From assembly GCA_021286765.1 (NCBI GenBank), contig JAJTBS010000001.1, positions 1,054,001-1,118,000 on the forward strand: a DNA stretch of 64,000 bases, given 5' to 3'. Shown here piece by piece: positions 42,671 to 50,951 of the stretch. A program made the translations under genes and the position numbers. Source of the DNA: Holophagaceae bacterium. Lineage in GTDB: Bacteria > Acidobacteriota > Holophagae > Holophagales > Holophagaceae. Position 1 is the stretch's first letter; the number at the start of each line of letters is the position of its first letter. The notes under the pieces are model-generated. The model had not been told where the DNA came from. It saw nothing but the letters and a program-made list of their open reading frames with translations, and made no database searches.

Positions 42671-43879
42671 CTAGACGTGGGCGGTGGTGCGGGCCATGGC
42701 CTTGACCAGCGCCTGTTCCAGATCGGCCCAGAGGTCTTCGGGGCTCTCAAGGCCCACGGAGAGCCGCATGAGGGACTGGGACACGCCGGCATGTTCGCGG
42801 GCATCGGCGTTCACCACGCGGTGCGTGAGGGCGGCGGGGTGCTGGATCAGCGTGTCTACGCTGCCTAGCGATACGGCCGGCGTCATGAGCTTCACTTCGG
42901 CCATCACCACGGAAGCCGCCTCAAAGCCGCCCACCACCTCAAAGGCCATGAGGGAACCGGGGCCCTTCATCTGGCGACCCAGGAGGCCCTTGGGGTCCTG
43001 GCCGGCGAGTCCGGGGAAGTGTACAGCGGACACCGCGGGGTGCTTCGCCAGGCGCTCGGCGAGGATCTGGGCGCCCGCCTGCTGGGCGCGCACCCGCAGC
43101 GGCAGCGTGGGCAGACTGCGGTGCAGCAAGTAGGCCGCCAGCGGGTGCAGCACATTGCCGGTGATGACGCGTACCTTGCGGAGCTCGGTGGCCCAGTCCT
43201 GGTTGGTGGCCACCAGACCCGCCAGCACGTCGCCGTGGCCGCCCAGGAACTTCGTGGCGCTGTGGAGGACCAGGGTGGCCCCCTGCTGGATGGGGTTCTG
43301 CAGCACGGGCGTGGCGAAGGTGTTGTCCACCAGCACGGGTACCTTGCCCGCCTGACGGATCACATCATCGAGATCCAGCAGCGCCAGGGTCGGGTTGGCG
43401 GGCGTCTCGACCATGACCATGGCGGTATCGGGGCGGATCGCCGCGGTGATGCCATCGGCCTCGGCCCAGGTCACCTCCAGGCCCAGCATGCCCGAGGCCA
43501 GCAGGTGGTCTGTGCCGCCGTAGAGCGGGCGCACGGCCACGATGTGGTTGCCGCGCTGCTTGGCGGCCATGAGGGAGGCGGTCACGGCCGCCATGCCGGA
43601 GCCGAAGGCCACGCATTCATCGGCGCCTTCGAGCTGGGCCAGGGCCTGCTCGTAACGGGCCACCGTGGGGTTGTACAGGCGCGAGTAGACCGGACTGCCG
43701 ATGGGCAGGCCGCCCATGGCCATGGCCTCAAGGCTGCGGCCGCCCTCATCCAGATCCTGCACGGGATAGGTGCTGCTGAGGTCGATGGGCATGGCGTGGA
43801 TGCCCTGCTCGTGCAGCACCTCACGGCCGGCGTGGACGGCCTGGGTTTCCAGCGACTGGGGATGGGAGGGATGGGCCAT
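42671..43879 (-). CDS. trans-sulfuration family PLP enzyme (methionine gamma-lyase/cystathionine gamma-lyase type)
   Basis: A 402-residue PLP enzyme of the Cys/Met metabolism family. Motifs: SPVYSRLYNPTVARYEQAL (phosphate-binding Tyr/Arg), ECVAFGSGMAAVTAS, the Tyr of RPLYGGTDH, PLP aspartate in VLVDNTFATP, and the PLP lysine in LHSATKFLGGHGD. Candidates are methionine gamma-lyase, cystathionine gamma-lyase or gamma-synthase. The divergent Lrp/AsnC regulator with an operator between them resembles the mdeR-mdeA arrangement of methionine gamma-lyase in Pseudomonas, which makes a catabolic lyase the better guess (inference). Confidence 0.88.
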   Translation of the reverse strand: MAHPSHPQSLETQAVHAGREVLHEQGIHAMPIDLSSTYPVQDLDEGGRSLEAMAMGGLPIGSPVYSRLYNPTVARYEQALAQLEGADECVAFGSGMAAVTASLMAAKQRGNHIVAVRPLYGGTDHLLASGMLGLEVTWAEADGITAAIRPDTAMVMVETPANPTLALLDLDDVIRQAGKVPVLVDNTFATPVLQNPIQQGATLVLHSATKFLGGHGDVLAGLVATNQDWATELRKVRVITGNVLHPLAAYLLHRSLPTLPLRVRAQQAGAQILAERLAKHPAVSAVHFPGLAGQDPKGLLGRQMKGPGSLMAFEVVGGFEAASVVMAEVKLMTPAVSLGSVDTLIQHPAALTHRVVNADAREHAGVSQSLMRLSVGLESPEDLWADLEQALVKAMARTTAHV

Positions 43880-43912
43880 GACAGGACTCCTATGTCCCCA
43901 ATGTAGGTTCGA

Positions 43913-43937
43913 TCAATTCGGCATTCCGCCGAATTGA
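43913..43937. promoter_or_regulatory. operator palindrome for the Lrp-type regulator
   Basis: A perfect 10-base inverted repeat TCAATTCGGC-N5-GCCGAATTGA lies between the divergent lyase and Lrp genes. Further half-sites follow at 43969-43978 (CCGAATTGA) and 43982-43992 (GAATTAATTGA) inside the regulator's first codons, the first 41 bases on (four helical turns). This pattern fits cooperative Lrp/AsnC binding, autoregulation and control of the lyase. Confidence 0.65.
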
Positions 43938-43949
43938 TTTCGTGAAACA

Positions 43950-44432
43950 ATGCCAATTATGGAACTAGACCGAATTGACTGCGAATTAATTGAGCATTTA
44001 CAGAATAATGCTCGGCTCTCCAACAAGGAACTCGCCTCGGCCGTGGGTCTGGCGCCGTCCTCCTGCCTGGCCCGGGTGCAGCGCCTGCGGAGCGGGGGGG
44101 TGCTGAAGGGAGCCCACGCTGAAGTGGACCCGGACGCCCTCGGCGTGGGCCTCCAGGCCCTCATCGCCGTGCAGCTGCGCCAGCACAGCCGGGCCCAGGT
44201 GAAAGCCTTCTGGAAGCACGTGCTCGGCCTGCCGGAAGTCCTCACCGTCTTCCACGTGGCCGGCACCCACGACTTCCAGGTCCACGTGGCCGTGCGCGAC
44301 GCCAACCACCTGCGCGACCTGGCTCTGGATGCCTTCACCACCCGCCCCGAAGTGGCCCACATCCAGACCAGCCTCATCTTCGAGTGCGCCAAGGGCAAGG
44401 TGATGCCGAACTACCGTGCCGCTGCCCGCTGA
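43950..44432 (+). CDS. Lrp/AsnC family transcriptional regulator
   Basis: A 160-residue regulator: an N-terminal winged helix-turn-helix (LDRIDCELIEHLQNNARLSN, then KELASAVGLAPSSCLARVQRL, ~residues 6-45), and a C-terminal RAM domain (VKAFWKHVLGLPEVLTVFHV, GTHDFQVHVAVRDANHLRDL) that binds amino acids and multimerises. It is divergent from the lyase gene, so it probably senses methionine or a related amino acid and switches that gene. The start is 43950 or 43959; neither has a clear ribosome binding site. Its operator sites overlap its own start. Confidence 0.92.
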   Translation: MPIMELDRIDCELIEHLQNNARLSNKELASAVGLAPSSCLARVQRLRSGGVLKGAHAEVDPDALGVGLQALIAVQLRQHSRAQVKAFWKHVLGLPEVLTVFHVAGTHDFQVHVAVRDANHLRDLALDAFTTRPEVAHIQTSLIFECAKGKVMPNYRAAAR

Positions 44433-44498
44433 TCGCGGGCGAGGGCCGCAGCCTCAAGCCGCGGATTCCAGGGCAGAATGGGCTTTTCGGGACCTTCC

Positions 44499-45680
44499 AT
44501 GACCACGCTCGGCACGCCCTTGTCACCCTCCGCCACGCGCGTCCTGCTCCTCGGCTCGGGCGAGCTCGGCAAGGAAGTGGCCATTGAACTCCAGCGGCTG
44601 GGCTGCGAGGTGATCGCCTGCGATCGCTACGCGAATGCCCCCGCCATGCAGGTGGCCCACCGGAGCCATGTGTTCTCCATGCTGGATGCCGCAGAACTGC
44701 GCCGGGTCGTGACGCTGGAGCGACCACACCTCATCGTGCCGGAGATCGAGGCCATCGCCACCCAGGAGCTTCTGAGGCTGGAGGCCGAGGGCTGCACCGT
44801 CATTCCCTCCGCCAAAGCCGCGAACCTCACCATGAACCGCGAGGGCATCCGGCGGTTCGCGGCGGAGGAACTGGGCTTGCCCACCTCGCCCTACCGCTTC
44901 GTCTCCACGGAGGCCGAGCTGCGTGAGGCGGTGCAGGTTCTGGGCCTGCCCTGCGTGATCAAACCCATCATGTCCAGCTCCGGCAAAGGGCAGAGCGTCA
45001 TCAAGGCCAAGGAACAGATCGACCAGGCCTGGGCCTACGCGCAGGAGGGTGGCCGGACCGGGGCGGGACGTTGCATCGTGGAAGGGTTCATCGCCTTCGA
45101 CTACGAAATCACCGCTCTCACCGTGTCTGCGGTGAATGGCACCCAGTGCTGCCCTCCCATCGGGCACATCCAGATTGACGGCGATTACCGCGAAAGCTGG
45201 CAGCCCATGCCCATGAGCGCGGTCGCCTGGGAGAAGGCCCAGGCCATCGCGCAGACGGTCGTGAAGGGTCTTGGCGGGTACGGCATTTTCGGGGTGGAGC
45301 TCTTCATTCGTGGAGAGGAGGTCATCTTCAGCGAGGTGAGTCCCCGCCCGCACGACACAGGCCTGGTGACCCTGGGCAGCCAGAACATGAGCGAATTCGC
45401 CCTGCACGCCCGCGCCATCCTGGGCCTGCCGGTCCCCCCCATCCGGCTGGTGTCCCCCGCCGCCAGCGTGCCCCTGCTGGGTCATGGCGACGGGATCCCA
45501 AGCTTCCATGGCCTGGAGCAGGCCCTGGAAGTTCCGGACAGCCAGCTGCGGCTGTTCGGCAAGCCCGAGTGCCGGGGGCACCGACGTCTGGCTGTGGCCA
45601 TCGCCGCCGCGGCGAGCCTGGAGGAGGCCCGGTCCAGCGCCAAGGGCATGGCTTCCGCCATCAGCATTGGGCTGCAGTAG
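44499..45680 (+). CDS. purT: formate-dependent phosphoribosylglycinamide formyltransferase
   Basis: PurT makes formyl-GAR from GAR, formate and ATP in purine synthesis, an alternative to folate-dependent PurN. The 393-residue ATP-grasp protein matches the E. coli enzyme closely at the start ([20 protein letters not shown]) and has [50 protein letters not shown] and the [16 protein letters not shown] signature. Start 44499 aligns with E. coli; the ORF extends upstream without homology. It is 66 bases after the Lrp gene, with a weak ribosome binding site. Confidence 0.95.
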   Translation: MTTLGTPLSPSATRVLLLGSGELGKEVAIELQRLGCEVIACDRYANAPAMQVAHRSHVFSMLDAAELRRVVTLERPHLIVPEIEAIATQELLRLEAEGCTVIPSAKAANLTMNREGIRRFAAEELGLPTSPYRFVSTEAELREAVQVLGLPCVIKPIMSSSGKGQSVIKAKEQIDQAWAYAQEGGRTGAGRCIVEGFIAFDYEITALTVSAVNGTQCCPPIGHIQIDGDYRESWQPMPMSAVAWEKAQAIAQTVVKGLGGYGIFGVELFIRGEEVIFSEVSPRPHDTGLVTLGSQNMSEFALHARAILGLPVPPIRLVSPAASVPLLGHGDGIPSFHGLEQALEVPDSQLRLFGKPECRGHRRLAVAIAAAASLEEARSSAKGMASAISIGLQ

Positions 45681-45710
45681 GCTGGGCGCCGGACTGGAAG
45701 GCGGCTCGGC

Positions 45711-46286
45711 CTATTCGGACATGACGCGTTCGATGCGCCGGTCCGGCACCAGCCAGATCAGGGCCACCACCCAGTAGAGGCCGAAGCCCAGCCAGCGGTT
45801 CGTGAAGGACAGCAGGATGGCCGTGGCGTAGATGGCAATGGATATCTTGCCCTTGAAGTCGCTGCCCACGGCGATGGCGAGGGAGGAACCCTCCCGGTGG
45901 TGGTGGATGAGGCACTGGCTCAGCAGGTAGTAGGCCAGGGCTGCCATGACCAGCACCCCACCGTAGAGGGCCACGGGGCGGGCCGCGAAGTGGTTCTCGC
46001 CCATCCAGGCCGTGGCGAAGGGCACGAGGGAGAGCCAGAACAGCAGGTGGGTGTTGGCCCAGAGGATGGGGCCGTTCACCTTTTTCGCGGCGTGGAGCAG
46101 GTGGTGGTGGTTGTTCCAGTAGATGGCGATGTAGATGAAGCTCAGCGCATAGCTCACGAAGGTGGGCAGCAGCGCGGCCAATGCCCCGAAGGAGTCGCCG
46201 CGGGGCACCTTCAGCTCCAGCACCATGATGGTGAGGATGATGGCCAGCACACCGTCGCTGAAGGCCTCAAGCCGGTTCTTGCCCAT
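45711..46286 (-). CDS. TMEM175-family (DUF1211) channel protein
   Basis: A 191-residue membrane protein with six hydrophobic helices and the TMEM175 signature R-x3-FSD-x-V-x-AI-x2-T near the start, here RLEAFSDGVLAIILTIMVLE. The FSD motif lines the pore of K+-selective TMEM175 channels, which tetramerise in bacteria. Helices follow at about 38-58, 74-92, 103-120 and in the C-terminal third. Start 46286; the upstream in-frame extension has no membrane-topology or ribosome binding support. Single gene, convergent with purT. Confidence 0.87.
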   Translation of the reverse strand: MGKNRLEAFSDGVLAIILTIMVLELKVPRGDSFGALAALLPTFVSYALSFIYIAIYWNNHHHLLHAAKKVNGPILWANTHLLFWLSLVPFATAWMGENHFAARPVALYGGVLVMAALAYYLLSQCLIHHHREGSSLAIAVGSDFKGKISIAIYATAILLSFTNRWLGFGLYWVVALIWLVPDRRIERVMSE

Positions 46287-46417
46287 GGATGACCTCGGTG
46301 CGCGATTGTTCACGGCCCCCGATGGCGGGTCAAGCCTGCAGGTCATTGGCCATCAGGCGCGGCCGTGAGGGGAACTCGCGGAGGCGGGACCGAAGGATGG
46401 CGGAGGAGGAGGTCAGG

Positions 46418-47719
46418 TCACGCCCTAGCATCCAGCGCGCGATCCGCCAGCCGCCCCAGGTCCCCACTGCCCTGGCTGTTGGCCAGGCTCTTAGCAAGGG
46501 CCACCAGCACGGCCTCGCTCGCCCCGGGCGGCAGGTGCGGCGCCAGATCCGCGGCAGCGGCCACGGCGATCAGCTGGTGGGCGTGGTTGAAGGTGGGATC
46601 GTTGCGAGTGGCAGCCTCGGCCAGGGTCTCCAGCACGGCTTCCGCCTGACGGCACCGGATGAGGCCCTGGGCGTGTCCCATGGCAAGAGCCGCCTCGCTG
46701 TCCAGAATCGCCTCCAGCAGGGACTCCGGAGCGGCCGCAGCCACCACCACGGGCTGCACCCGGCCCTCGGGCTCATCCGTGGGGAAGAGGTTCACCAGGG
46801 CCGCGGCCTGGCACCAGATGCGGGGATCCATGGGCCGGGTGCGGGCGAGGGTGGCCAGGTAGGCGAAGGTCCAGGCGGTCTTGCCCTCCAGGTCACGCCG
46901 CGCGTCCAGCTGCTTCTCGGCGGCAGCCAGGGCCAAGGCCGCCAGGGTGTCCCCGGCGCCCTGCCCCGCCTTCAACCGCTCCGTGAAGCGATCCAGCAGG
47001 GCCACCAGGCCCAGGTCGCAAAGATCGCGCACCTGGCCGGCAAGGGCGTCGGCGCTGAGGGCGGAAGCGCTCCATGGCACCGCCACGTCGCTCCCCTCCA
47101 GGCGCTTGGCGGCGCGCCGGGCCCAGAAGGTGTCCTCGGAGGTGGCCGCCAACCAGGCGGCAAGCCCGAACAGCCGCCGGCCTGTGGCCTTCGGGCGCTC
47201 CAGCCGCTCCTGCAGTTCCGCGAGATGATCACAGAGGACGGCCTTGTGCCCAACGTTCGCCATGTCCAGATCCACCAGTCTCTGCAGCCGATGGAAGTCA
47301 TCCTCGCCCGGCAGTTCGAATCCCTGGGCCTCGGCATAGGCCAGCCCAGGCCGGCGGGACTGGATGAAGCCTTCCAGGTTGCGCCAGCTGCCGCTGCCCT
47401 TGGCCGCCAGCACCTGGGTCGCCGCCGGGGTCGATCGCCTGCCCTCGGTGGCCGCCATGTGCAGCTGGATGGCCAGGGCGCGGAGGAAGCTGCGCTCCCC
47501 GAGTAGGGGCCAGAGCCGCAGCACCGCCCGCAGTCCCAGCAGTCCATGGGGCACATGGGGCTGATAGGACTCCCAATCAATGCGGGGGATGAGGGCCTTC
47601 AGGGCCTCCCGCAGGGCATCGCGCACGCCACCAGGCTCAGATACCCGCTCGACAAAGGCTGCGAAGAAGCCTTCGGAGGGTGTCTCAAGTTCGCGGCTCC
47701 ACCTCGATTCCGCGTTCAT
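46418..47719 (-). CDS. hypothetical helical protein (third gene of an unknown operon)
   Basis: A 433-residue all-helical protein without signal peptide or membrane helices. It contains spaced histidines in helical context (YQPHVPHGLLGLRAVLRLW, VGHKAVLCDHLAELQ, FNHAHQLIAVAAAADL), vaguely reminiscent of questin-oxidase-like proteins, but I do not recognise a family with confidence. It overlaps the previous gene's stop by 4 bases (ATGA), so it is the last of three coupled genes. No neighbour gives a functional clue. Confidence 0.6.
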   Translation of the reverse strand: MNAESRWSRELETPSEGFFAAFVERVSEPGGVRDALREALKALIPRIDWESYQPHVPHGLLGLRAVLRLWPLLGERSFLRALAIQLHMAATEGRRSTPAATQVLAAKGSGSWRNLEGFIQSRRPGLAYAEAQGFELPGEDDFHRLQRLVDLDMANVGHKAVLCDHLAELQERLERPKATGRRLFGLAAWLAATSEDTFWARRAAKRLEGSDVAVPWSASALSADALAGQVRDLCDLGLVALLDRFTERLKAGQGAGDTLAALALAAAEKQLDARRDLEGKTAWTFAYLATLARTRPMDPRIWCQAAALVNLFPTDEPEGRVQPVVVAAAAPESLLEAILDSEAALAMGHAQGLIRCRQAEAVLETLAEAATRNDPTFNHAHQLIAVAAAADLAPHLPPGASEAVLVALAKSLANSQGSGDLGRLADRALDARA

Positions 47720-48342
47720 GCGCCCCCCAGCGGCAGGTTCCAGGCCGAGGCCACAAGCCTGGCCCAGTGGTGGTTCCAGGCCCGCCTCCAGACGAGGCCG
47801 CCCTCCTTCATGTCCGAAGCCTCAAGCCTCTGGCGCAGCTCTTCCCGCATGGCTTCCGCTGCTGGACCCAGCGCGGCCTCGGCCAGGCCCAGAAGCGTGG
47901 CGCGGGCTTCACGCTCCTGATCGTGATGGGCCAGGTAGCCCGCAGCCTCCGGTGACGGCGCCGAGGCCTGGAGGCGCTGCCAGGCCAGAAAGGCCGCCTT
48001 GGCGGCGGGGTCCTCCCGCAGGGGCGCCTTGACCTGGGCCCACTCCTTGCCGGAATCCATGGCGGGTCCGGCGCGCAGCAGGGACTCGCGCAGCTTCATG
48101 GTTTTGGCCACGTCCCGGTCCAGGTGCTTGAGGGCCACGAAGGTGCGCGGCTTCGCGCGCGTCTCCCGGCGATCGAAGAAGGCGTTGAGCGCGGCCACCA
48201 CCACGTCCATGGGCACGGCGTCGGCCTCCCAGGCCAGCACCTGCCGGTAGTCGTCGGTGGACAGCAGCCCGGCACGACCCCAGGCCCGGAAGGCCCACTC
48301 GCGCTCCAGCCAGTCCTTCTCCTCGCGGGTATAGGCCGTCAC
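47716..48342 (-). CDS. hypothetical protein (second gene of an unknown operon)
   Basis: A 208-residue soluble, charged helical protein (WLEREWAFRAWGRAGLLSTD near the start; AEAMREELRQRLEA late). There are no transmembrane segments, signal peptide or recognised motif. The start is GTG at 48342, overlapping the lipoprotein stop (GTGA), and its own stop overlaps the next start (ATGA), so all three are translationally coupled. The conserved-looking W-rich N-terminus and FDRR...RTFVALKHLDRDV segment may be worth a profile search. Confidence 0.6.
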   Translation of the reverse strand: MTAYTREEKDWLEREWAFRAWGRAGLLSTDDYRQVLAWEADAVPMDVVVAALNAFFDRRETRAKPRTFVALKHLDRDVAKTMKLRESLLRAGPAMDSGKEWAQVKAPLREDPAAKAAFLAWQRLQASAPSPEAAGYLAHHDQEREARATLLGLAEAALGPAAEAMREELRQRLEASDMKEGGLVWRRAWNHHWARLVASAWNLPLGGA

Positions 48343-48680
48343 TTCGACGCCGGCGCTTCGGGCACAAGCCAGGTGCCGTCCTTCAGGTGCAGGGCCCCCT
48401 GTTCCCAACCCAGGATCTCCTCCGGGATGATCCGCGCCTTGGCGAAACCCCGCAGCCGGAAGGTGCCCGAGCCCAGCAGCTGGCCCTTCCGATCCCAGAC
48501 CTGCAGCTGCCAGAGGGTGCCCTGGTGCCCATCGACCTTCAGGAACAGGCCCTGCCGGCCCGCACCGCCCCATACAGCTTCTGCCGGCACCGAGGCGGGC
48601 CGCGCGGGCACCCCGCGGCATCCGGTCAGCAGCACCGCCAGAACCGCTGTCATCACTGGAATCGTCGAAGGTCGAACCAT
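48339..48680 (-). CDS. hypothetical lipoprotein (first gene of an unknown operon)
   Basis: A 113-residue protein with a type II signal: hydrophobic segment then the lipobox LLTGC (Cys21), so it is probably lipid-anchored in the envelope. The mature part has short beta-like stretches (LFLKVDGHQGTLWQLQVW, KGQLLGSGTFRLRG), perhaps a small beta-barrel. No family recognised. It heads the three-gene operon and is divergent from map, whose start region lies 44 bases away. Confidence 0.65.
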   Translation of the reverse strand: MVRPSTIPVMTAVLAVLLTGCRGVPARPASVPAEAVWGGAGRQGLFLKVDGHQGTLWQLQVWDRKGQLLGSGTFRLRGFAKARIIPEEILGWEQGALHLKDGTWLVPEAPASK

Positions 48681-48724
48681 GCCGACATTCTACCCGTTAG
48701 ACTGTTCGGGAGGAGGGCATCGCC

Positions 48725-49516
48725 CTGATCCGAGAACAGATCCGCTACAAGAGCAAGAAGGAGATCGACAAGCTCAGGGAATCCTGCCGGCTGGCAGCCA
48801 ATGCCCTGCGCGTCGCCGCCCGCGCCGCGCGGCCCGGCGTCAGCCTGCTGGAGCTGGACAGGATCGCCGAGACCTACATCCGCCAGCAGGGCGCCACACC
48901 CAGCTTCAAGGGCTACCACGGTTTCCCGGGCACCCTCTGCACCTCCGTGAACGACAAGGTCGTGCATGGCATCCCGTCCAAATACGTGCTGCAGGAGGGC
49001 GACATCATCGCCATCGACTGCGGGGCCAAGCTGGATGGCTTCCACGGCGACACCTGCCTCACGGTGGGCGTTGGGAAGATCACCGAGGAAGCCCGGATGC
49101 TGATCCAGACCGCCCAGCTCGCCATGTTCGTGGGCATCGAGCACTGCCGGCCGGGCTTGCGCCTGGGGGACATGGCCACTGCCGTGCAGTCCTTCGCCGA
49201 GGAGCGGGGCTATTCCGTGGTTCGCGAGTACATCGGCCACGGACTGGGTCGCGACCTGCATGAGGATCCCCAGGTGGTGTTCGCCGAGCAGAAGGCGGGC
49301 ACAGGCTTTCGCATGGAACCGGGCATGACCATCACCATCGAACCGATTCTCAACACCGGCAGCCACAAGTGCGTGGTGGAGGCCGACGGGTGGACCGTCC
49401 GCACCAAGGACGGCGGCCTGTCGGCCCAGTTCGAGCACGACATCGCCATCACCCGGAACGGCCCAGAGATCCTGAGCATTCCGGACCCCGAGTTCGAGCT
49501 GGAAGACGGGCTCTAG
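48725..49516 (+). CDS. map: methionine aminopeptidase, type I
   Basis: Removes the initiator methionine from nascent proteins. The 263-residue length from 48725 equals that of E. coli Map. Metal ligands are visible: Asp in IAIDCGAKLDG, Asp in FHGDTC, His in GHGLGRDLHE, Glu in TIEPIL and Glu in QFEHDIAI; the substrate-site histidine is in GYHGFPGTLC. Frame 48701-48946 contains no ATG, GTG or TTG although conserved Map sequence begins at about 48740, so CTG at 48725, eight bases after AGGAGG, is the likely start. Starting at the first GTG (48947) would delete the GYHGFPG segment. Confidence 0.93.
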   Translation: MIREQIRYKSKKEIDKLRESCRLAANALRVAARAARPGVSLLELDRIAETYIRQQGATPSFKGYHGFPGTLCTSVNDKVVHGIPSKYVLQEGDIIAIDCGAKLDGFHGDTCLTVGVGKITEEARMLIQTAQLAMFVGIEHCRPGLRLGDMATAVQSFAEERGYSVVREYIGHGLGRDLHEDPQVVFAEQKAGTGFRMEPGMTITIEPILNTGSHKCVVEADGWTVRTKDGGLSAQFEHDIAITRNGPEILSIPDPEFELEDGL

Positions 49517-49522
49517 GGCCGA

Positions 49523-50026
49523 TCAGCCCTCGGCCCAGCGGCGGATGGCCTCGGGGGCTTCAAGGTCCGGGCCGGCATGGCCCATCTGACGAAGCACTTC
49601 GGCCACAGGTACGTTGCCATCTCTGCCCCGGAACAGGGCCCGCACCACGCCCTCCGCGGCCAGGTCCCCGCCGCGCTTCACGAAGCGCTGCTCCAGGAAG
49701 AACCACTTGGCGTCCCACCCCAGGAGCCGCGTGTGCAGCTCGTAGGCTTCGAGAGGGTCGAGGCTGCGCCGGTAGCGGATGGTGACGCCGCCCACCAGGG
49801 GCTTCCAGCGGTTCCGGAGCATGGCCCTGCCCAGGCCCGTGCGGAAGGTGAGGTCGAACCGGCCCAGGTCCATCACGCTGAGGAACCGCCCATTGTTCAT
49901 GTGCACGTTCACGTCGAGGTCGTTGGGCCAAACGCGGAAGGGGAGGATCGAGGTCCCGAGGGCCTCCAGGGGCGGACGAAAGCGGAGGGTGAGGCCCTTC
50001 CAGAGGGTGCGGAACAGCAGAACCAT
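49523..50026 (-). CDS. acyl-CoA thioesterase family protein (hotdog fold)
   Basis: A 167-residue hotdog-fold protein. The characteristic opening is ILPFRVWPNDLDVNVHMNNG (YbgC/4HBT pattern: V-x-P-x-D-x-D-x-x-x-H-x-N-N), with a catalytic Asp in the PNDLD segment and RYLSVMDLGRFDL-like continuation. Members hydrolyse long-chain or aromatic acyl-CoAs. The first ~25 residues (FRTLWKGLTLRF) are a basic amphipathic segment, perhaps membrane-associated. It converges on map, 6 bases apart. Confidence 0.85.
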   Translation of the reverse strand: MVLLFRTLWKGLTLRFRPPLEALGTSILPFRVWPNDLDVNVHMNNGRFLSVMDLGRFDLTFRTGLGRAMLRNRWKPLVGGVTIRYRRSLDPLEAYELHTRLLGWDAKWFFLEQRFVKRGGDLAAEGVVRALFRGRDGNVPVAEVLRQMGHAGPDLEAPEAIRRWAEG

Positions 50027-50064
50027 CCGATCAGCCTACCGGCTCGTTGCGCTACCGTGGAGCC

Positions 50065-50901
50065 ATGGTTCTCACGATCCAGGCCCCTGCCAAGCTCAAC
50101 CGCTTCCTCGCCGTGCTCGGCCGCCGGGCCGACGGCTTTCACGAGCTGGAGCTGCTGACCACGGTCCTGGAGGGCGTGCCTGGGCTCACGGACCTGCTGT
50201 CCGGGGAACCCGCGGCCAGCCTCAGCCTGGAGCTCTCGGGCCCGGCCGGCCACGGCCTTTCTGCGGATGAATCCAATCTGGTCCTCCGGGCCTGGCGCCA
50301 GCTGGAGCGCGTGGCGGACCGTCCCCTGCCTGCCCGGCTGAAGCTGGAGAAGCACATTCCCCACGGCGCGGGACTCGGCGGGGGCAGCAGCGATGCCGCC
50401 TCCGCCCTGCGCCTGGGCAACCGCCTGTTCGACCTGGGGCTGGAAGACCAGGCCCTGCTGATCCTGGCCAGCGAGCTCGGCAGCGACGTCCCCCTCTTCC
50501 TCCTGGGCGGAACCGTCCTGGGCCTGGGCCGCGGCGAGCGCGTGTTCCCGCTCCGTCCCCTCCCCCTGGAGCCGATTCTCCTGGTGCATCCCGGGCTGCA
50601 CGTCAGCACGCCGGCCGTGTACCGGGCCCTGGCGGAAGTGGGGTATCCCGAGCCCGAGCCACTGCCCTCCCTGCCGGAGGGCGCCCCGCCGCCCTGGCGC
50701 AACGACCTGACCACCGCTGCCCTGCGGGTCTGCCCGTCCCTCGGCGCGGTGCGTGACGCGCTCCAAAGCAGCGGCGGCGAGCCCCTGCTCTGCGGCTCCG
50801 GCAGCTGCTGGGCGGCGCGGTACCAGTCGACGCACCGGCGGGATGCCGCCGCCGACGCTCTGCGCGCTTCCCACCGCAACTGGCGCGTCTGGGCCCTCTG
50901 A
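50065..50901 (+). CDS. ispE: 4-diphosphocytidyl-2-C-methyl-D-erythritol kinase
   Basis: The fourth enzyme of the MEP isoprenoid pathway, phosphorylating CDP-ME. The 278-residue GHMP kinase shows APAKLNRFLAVLGRRADGFH (N-terminal motif I), the ATP-binding IPHGAGLGGGSSDAASALR near residue 95, LGSDVPLFLLGG and the C-terminal LLCGSGSCWAARY glycine loop. The start is 50065. It belongs to the same pathway as the ispH fusion 23 kb away. It is followed at 50 bases by the ABC transporter genes. Confidence 0.95.
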   Translation: MVLTIQAPAKLNRFLAVLGRRADGFHELELLTTVLEGVPGLTDLLSGEPAASLSLELSGPAGHGLSADESNLVLRAWRQLERVADRPLPARLKLEKHIPHGAGLGGGSSDAASALRLGNRLFDLGLEDQALLILASELGSDVPLFLLGGTVLGLGRGERVFPLRPLPLEPILLVHPGLHVSTPAVYRALAEVGYPEPEPLPSLPEGAPPPWRNDLTTAALRVCPSLGAVRDALQSSGGEPLLCGSGSCWAARYQSTHRRDAAADALRASHRNWRVWAL

Positions 50902-50951
50902 CCCTGTCCGGACAGGCATTCTCCGTGGTATCTGTGACATCCGAGGTTCCC

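Noticed and set aside
48679-48760. Frameshift joining an upstream ATG (48679) to map
   Set aside because: That ATG lies in the divergent lipoprotein's start region and its frame has no Map-like residues; the CTG with a well-placed AGGAGG explains the data without an error.
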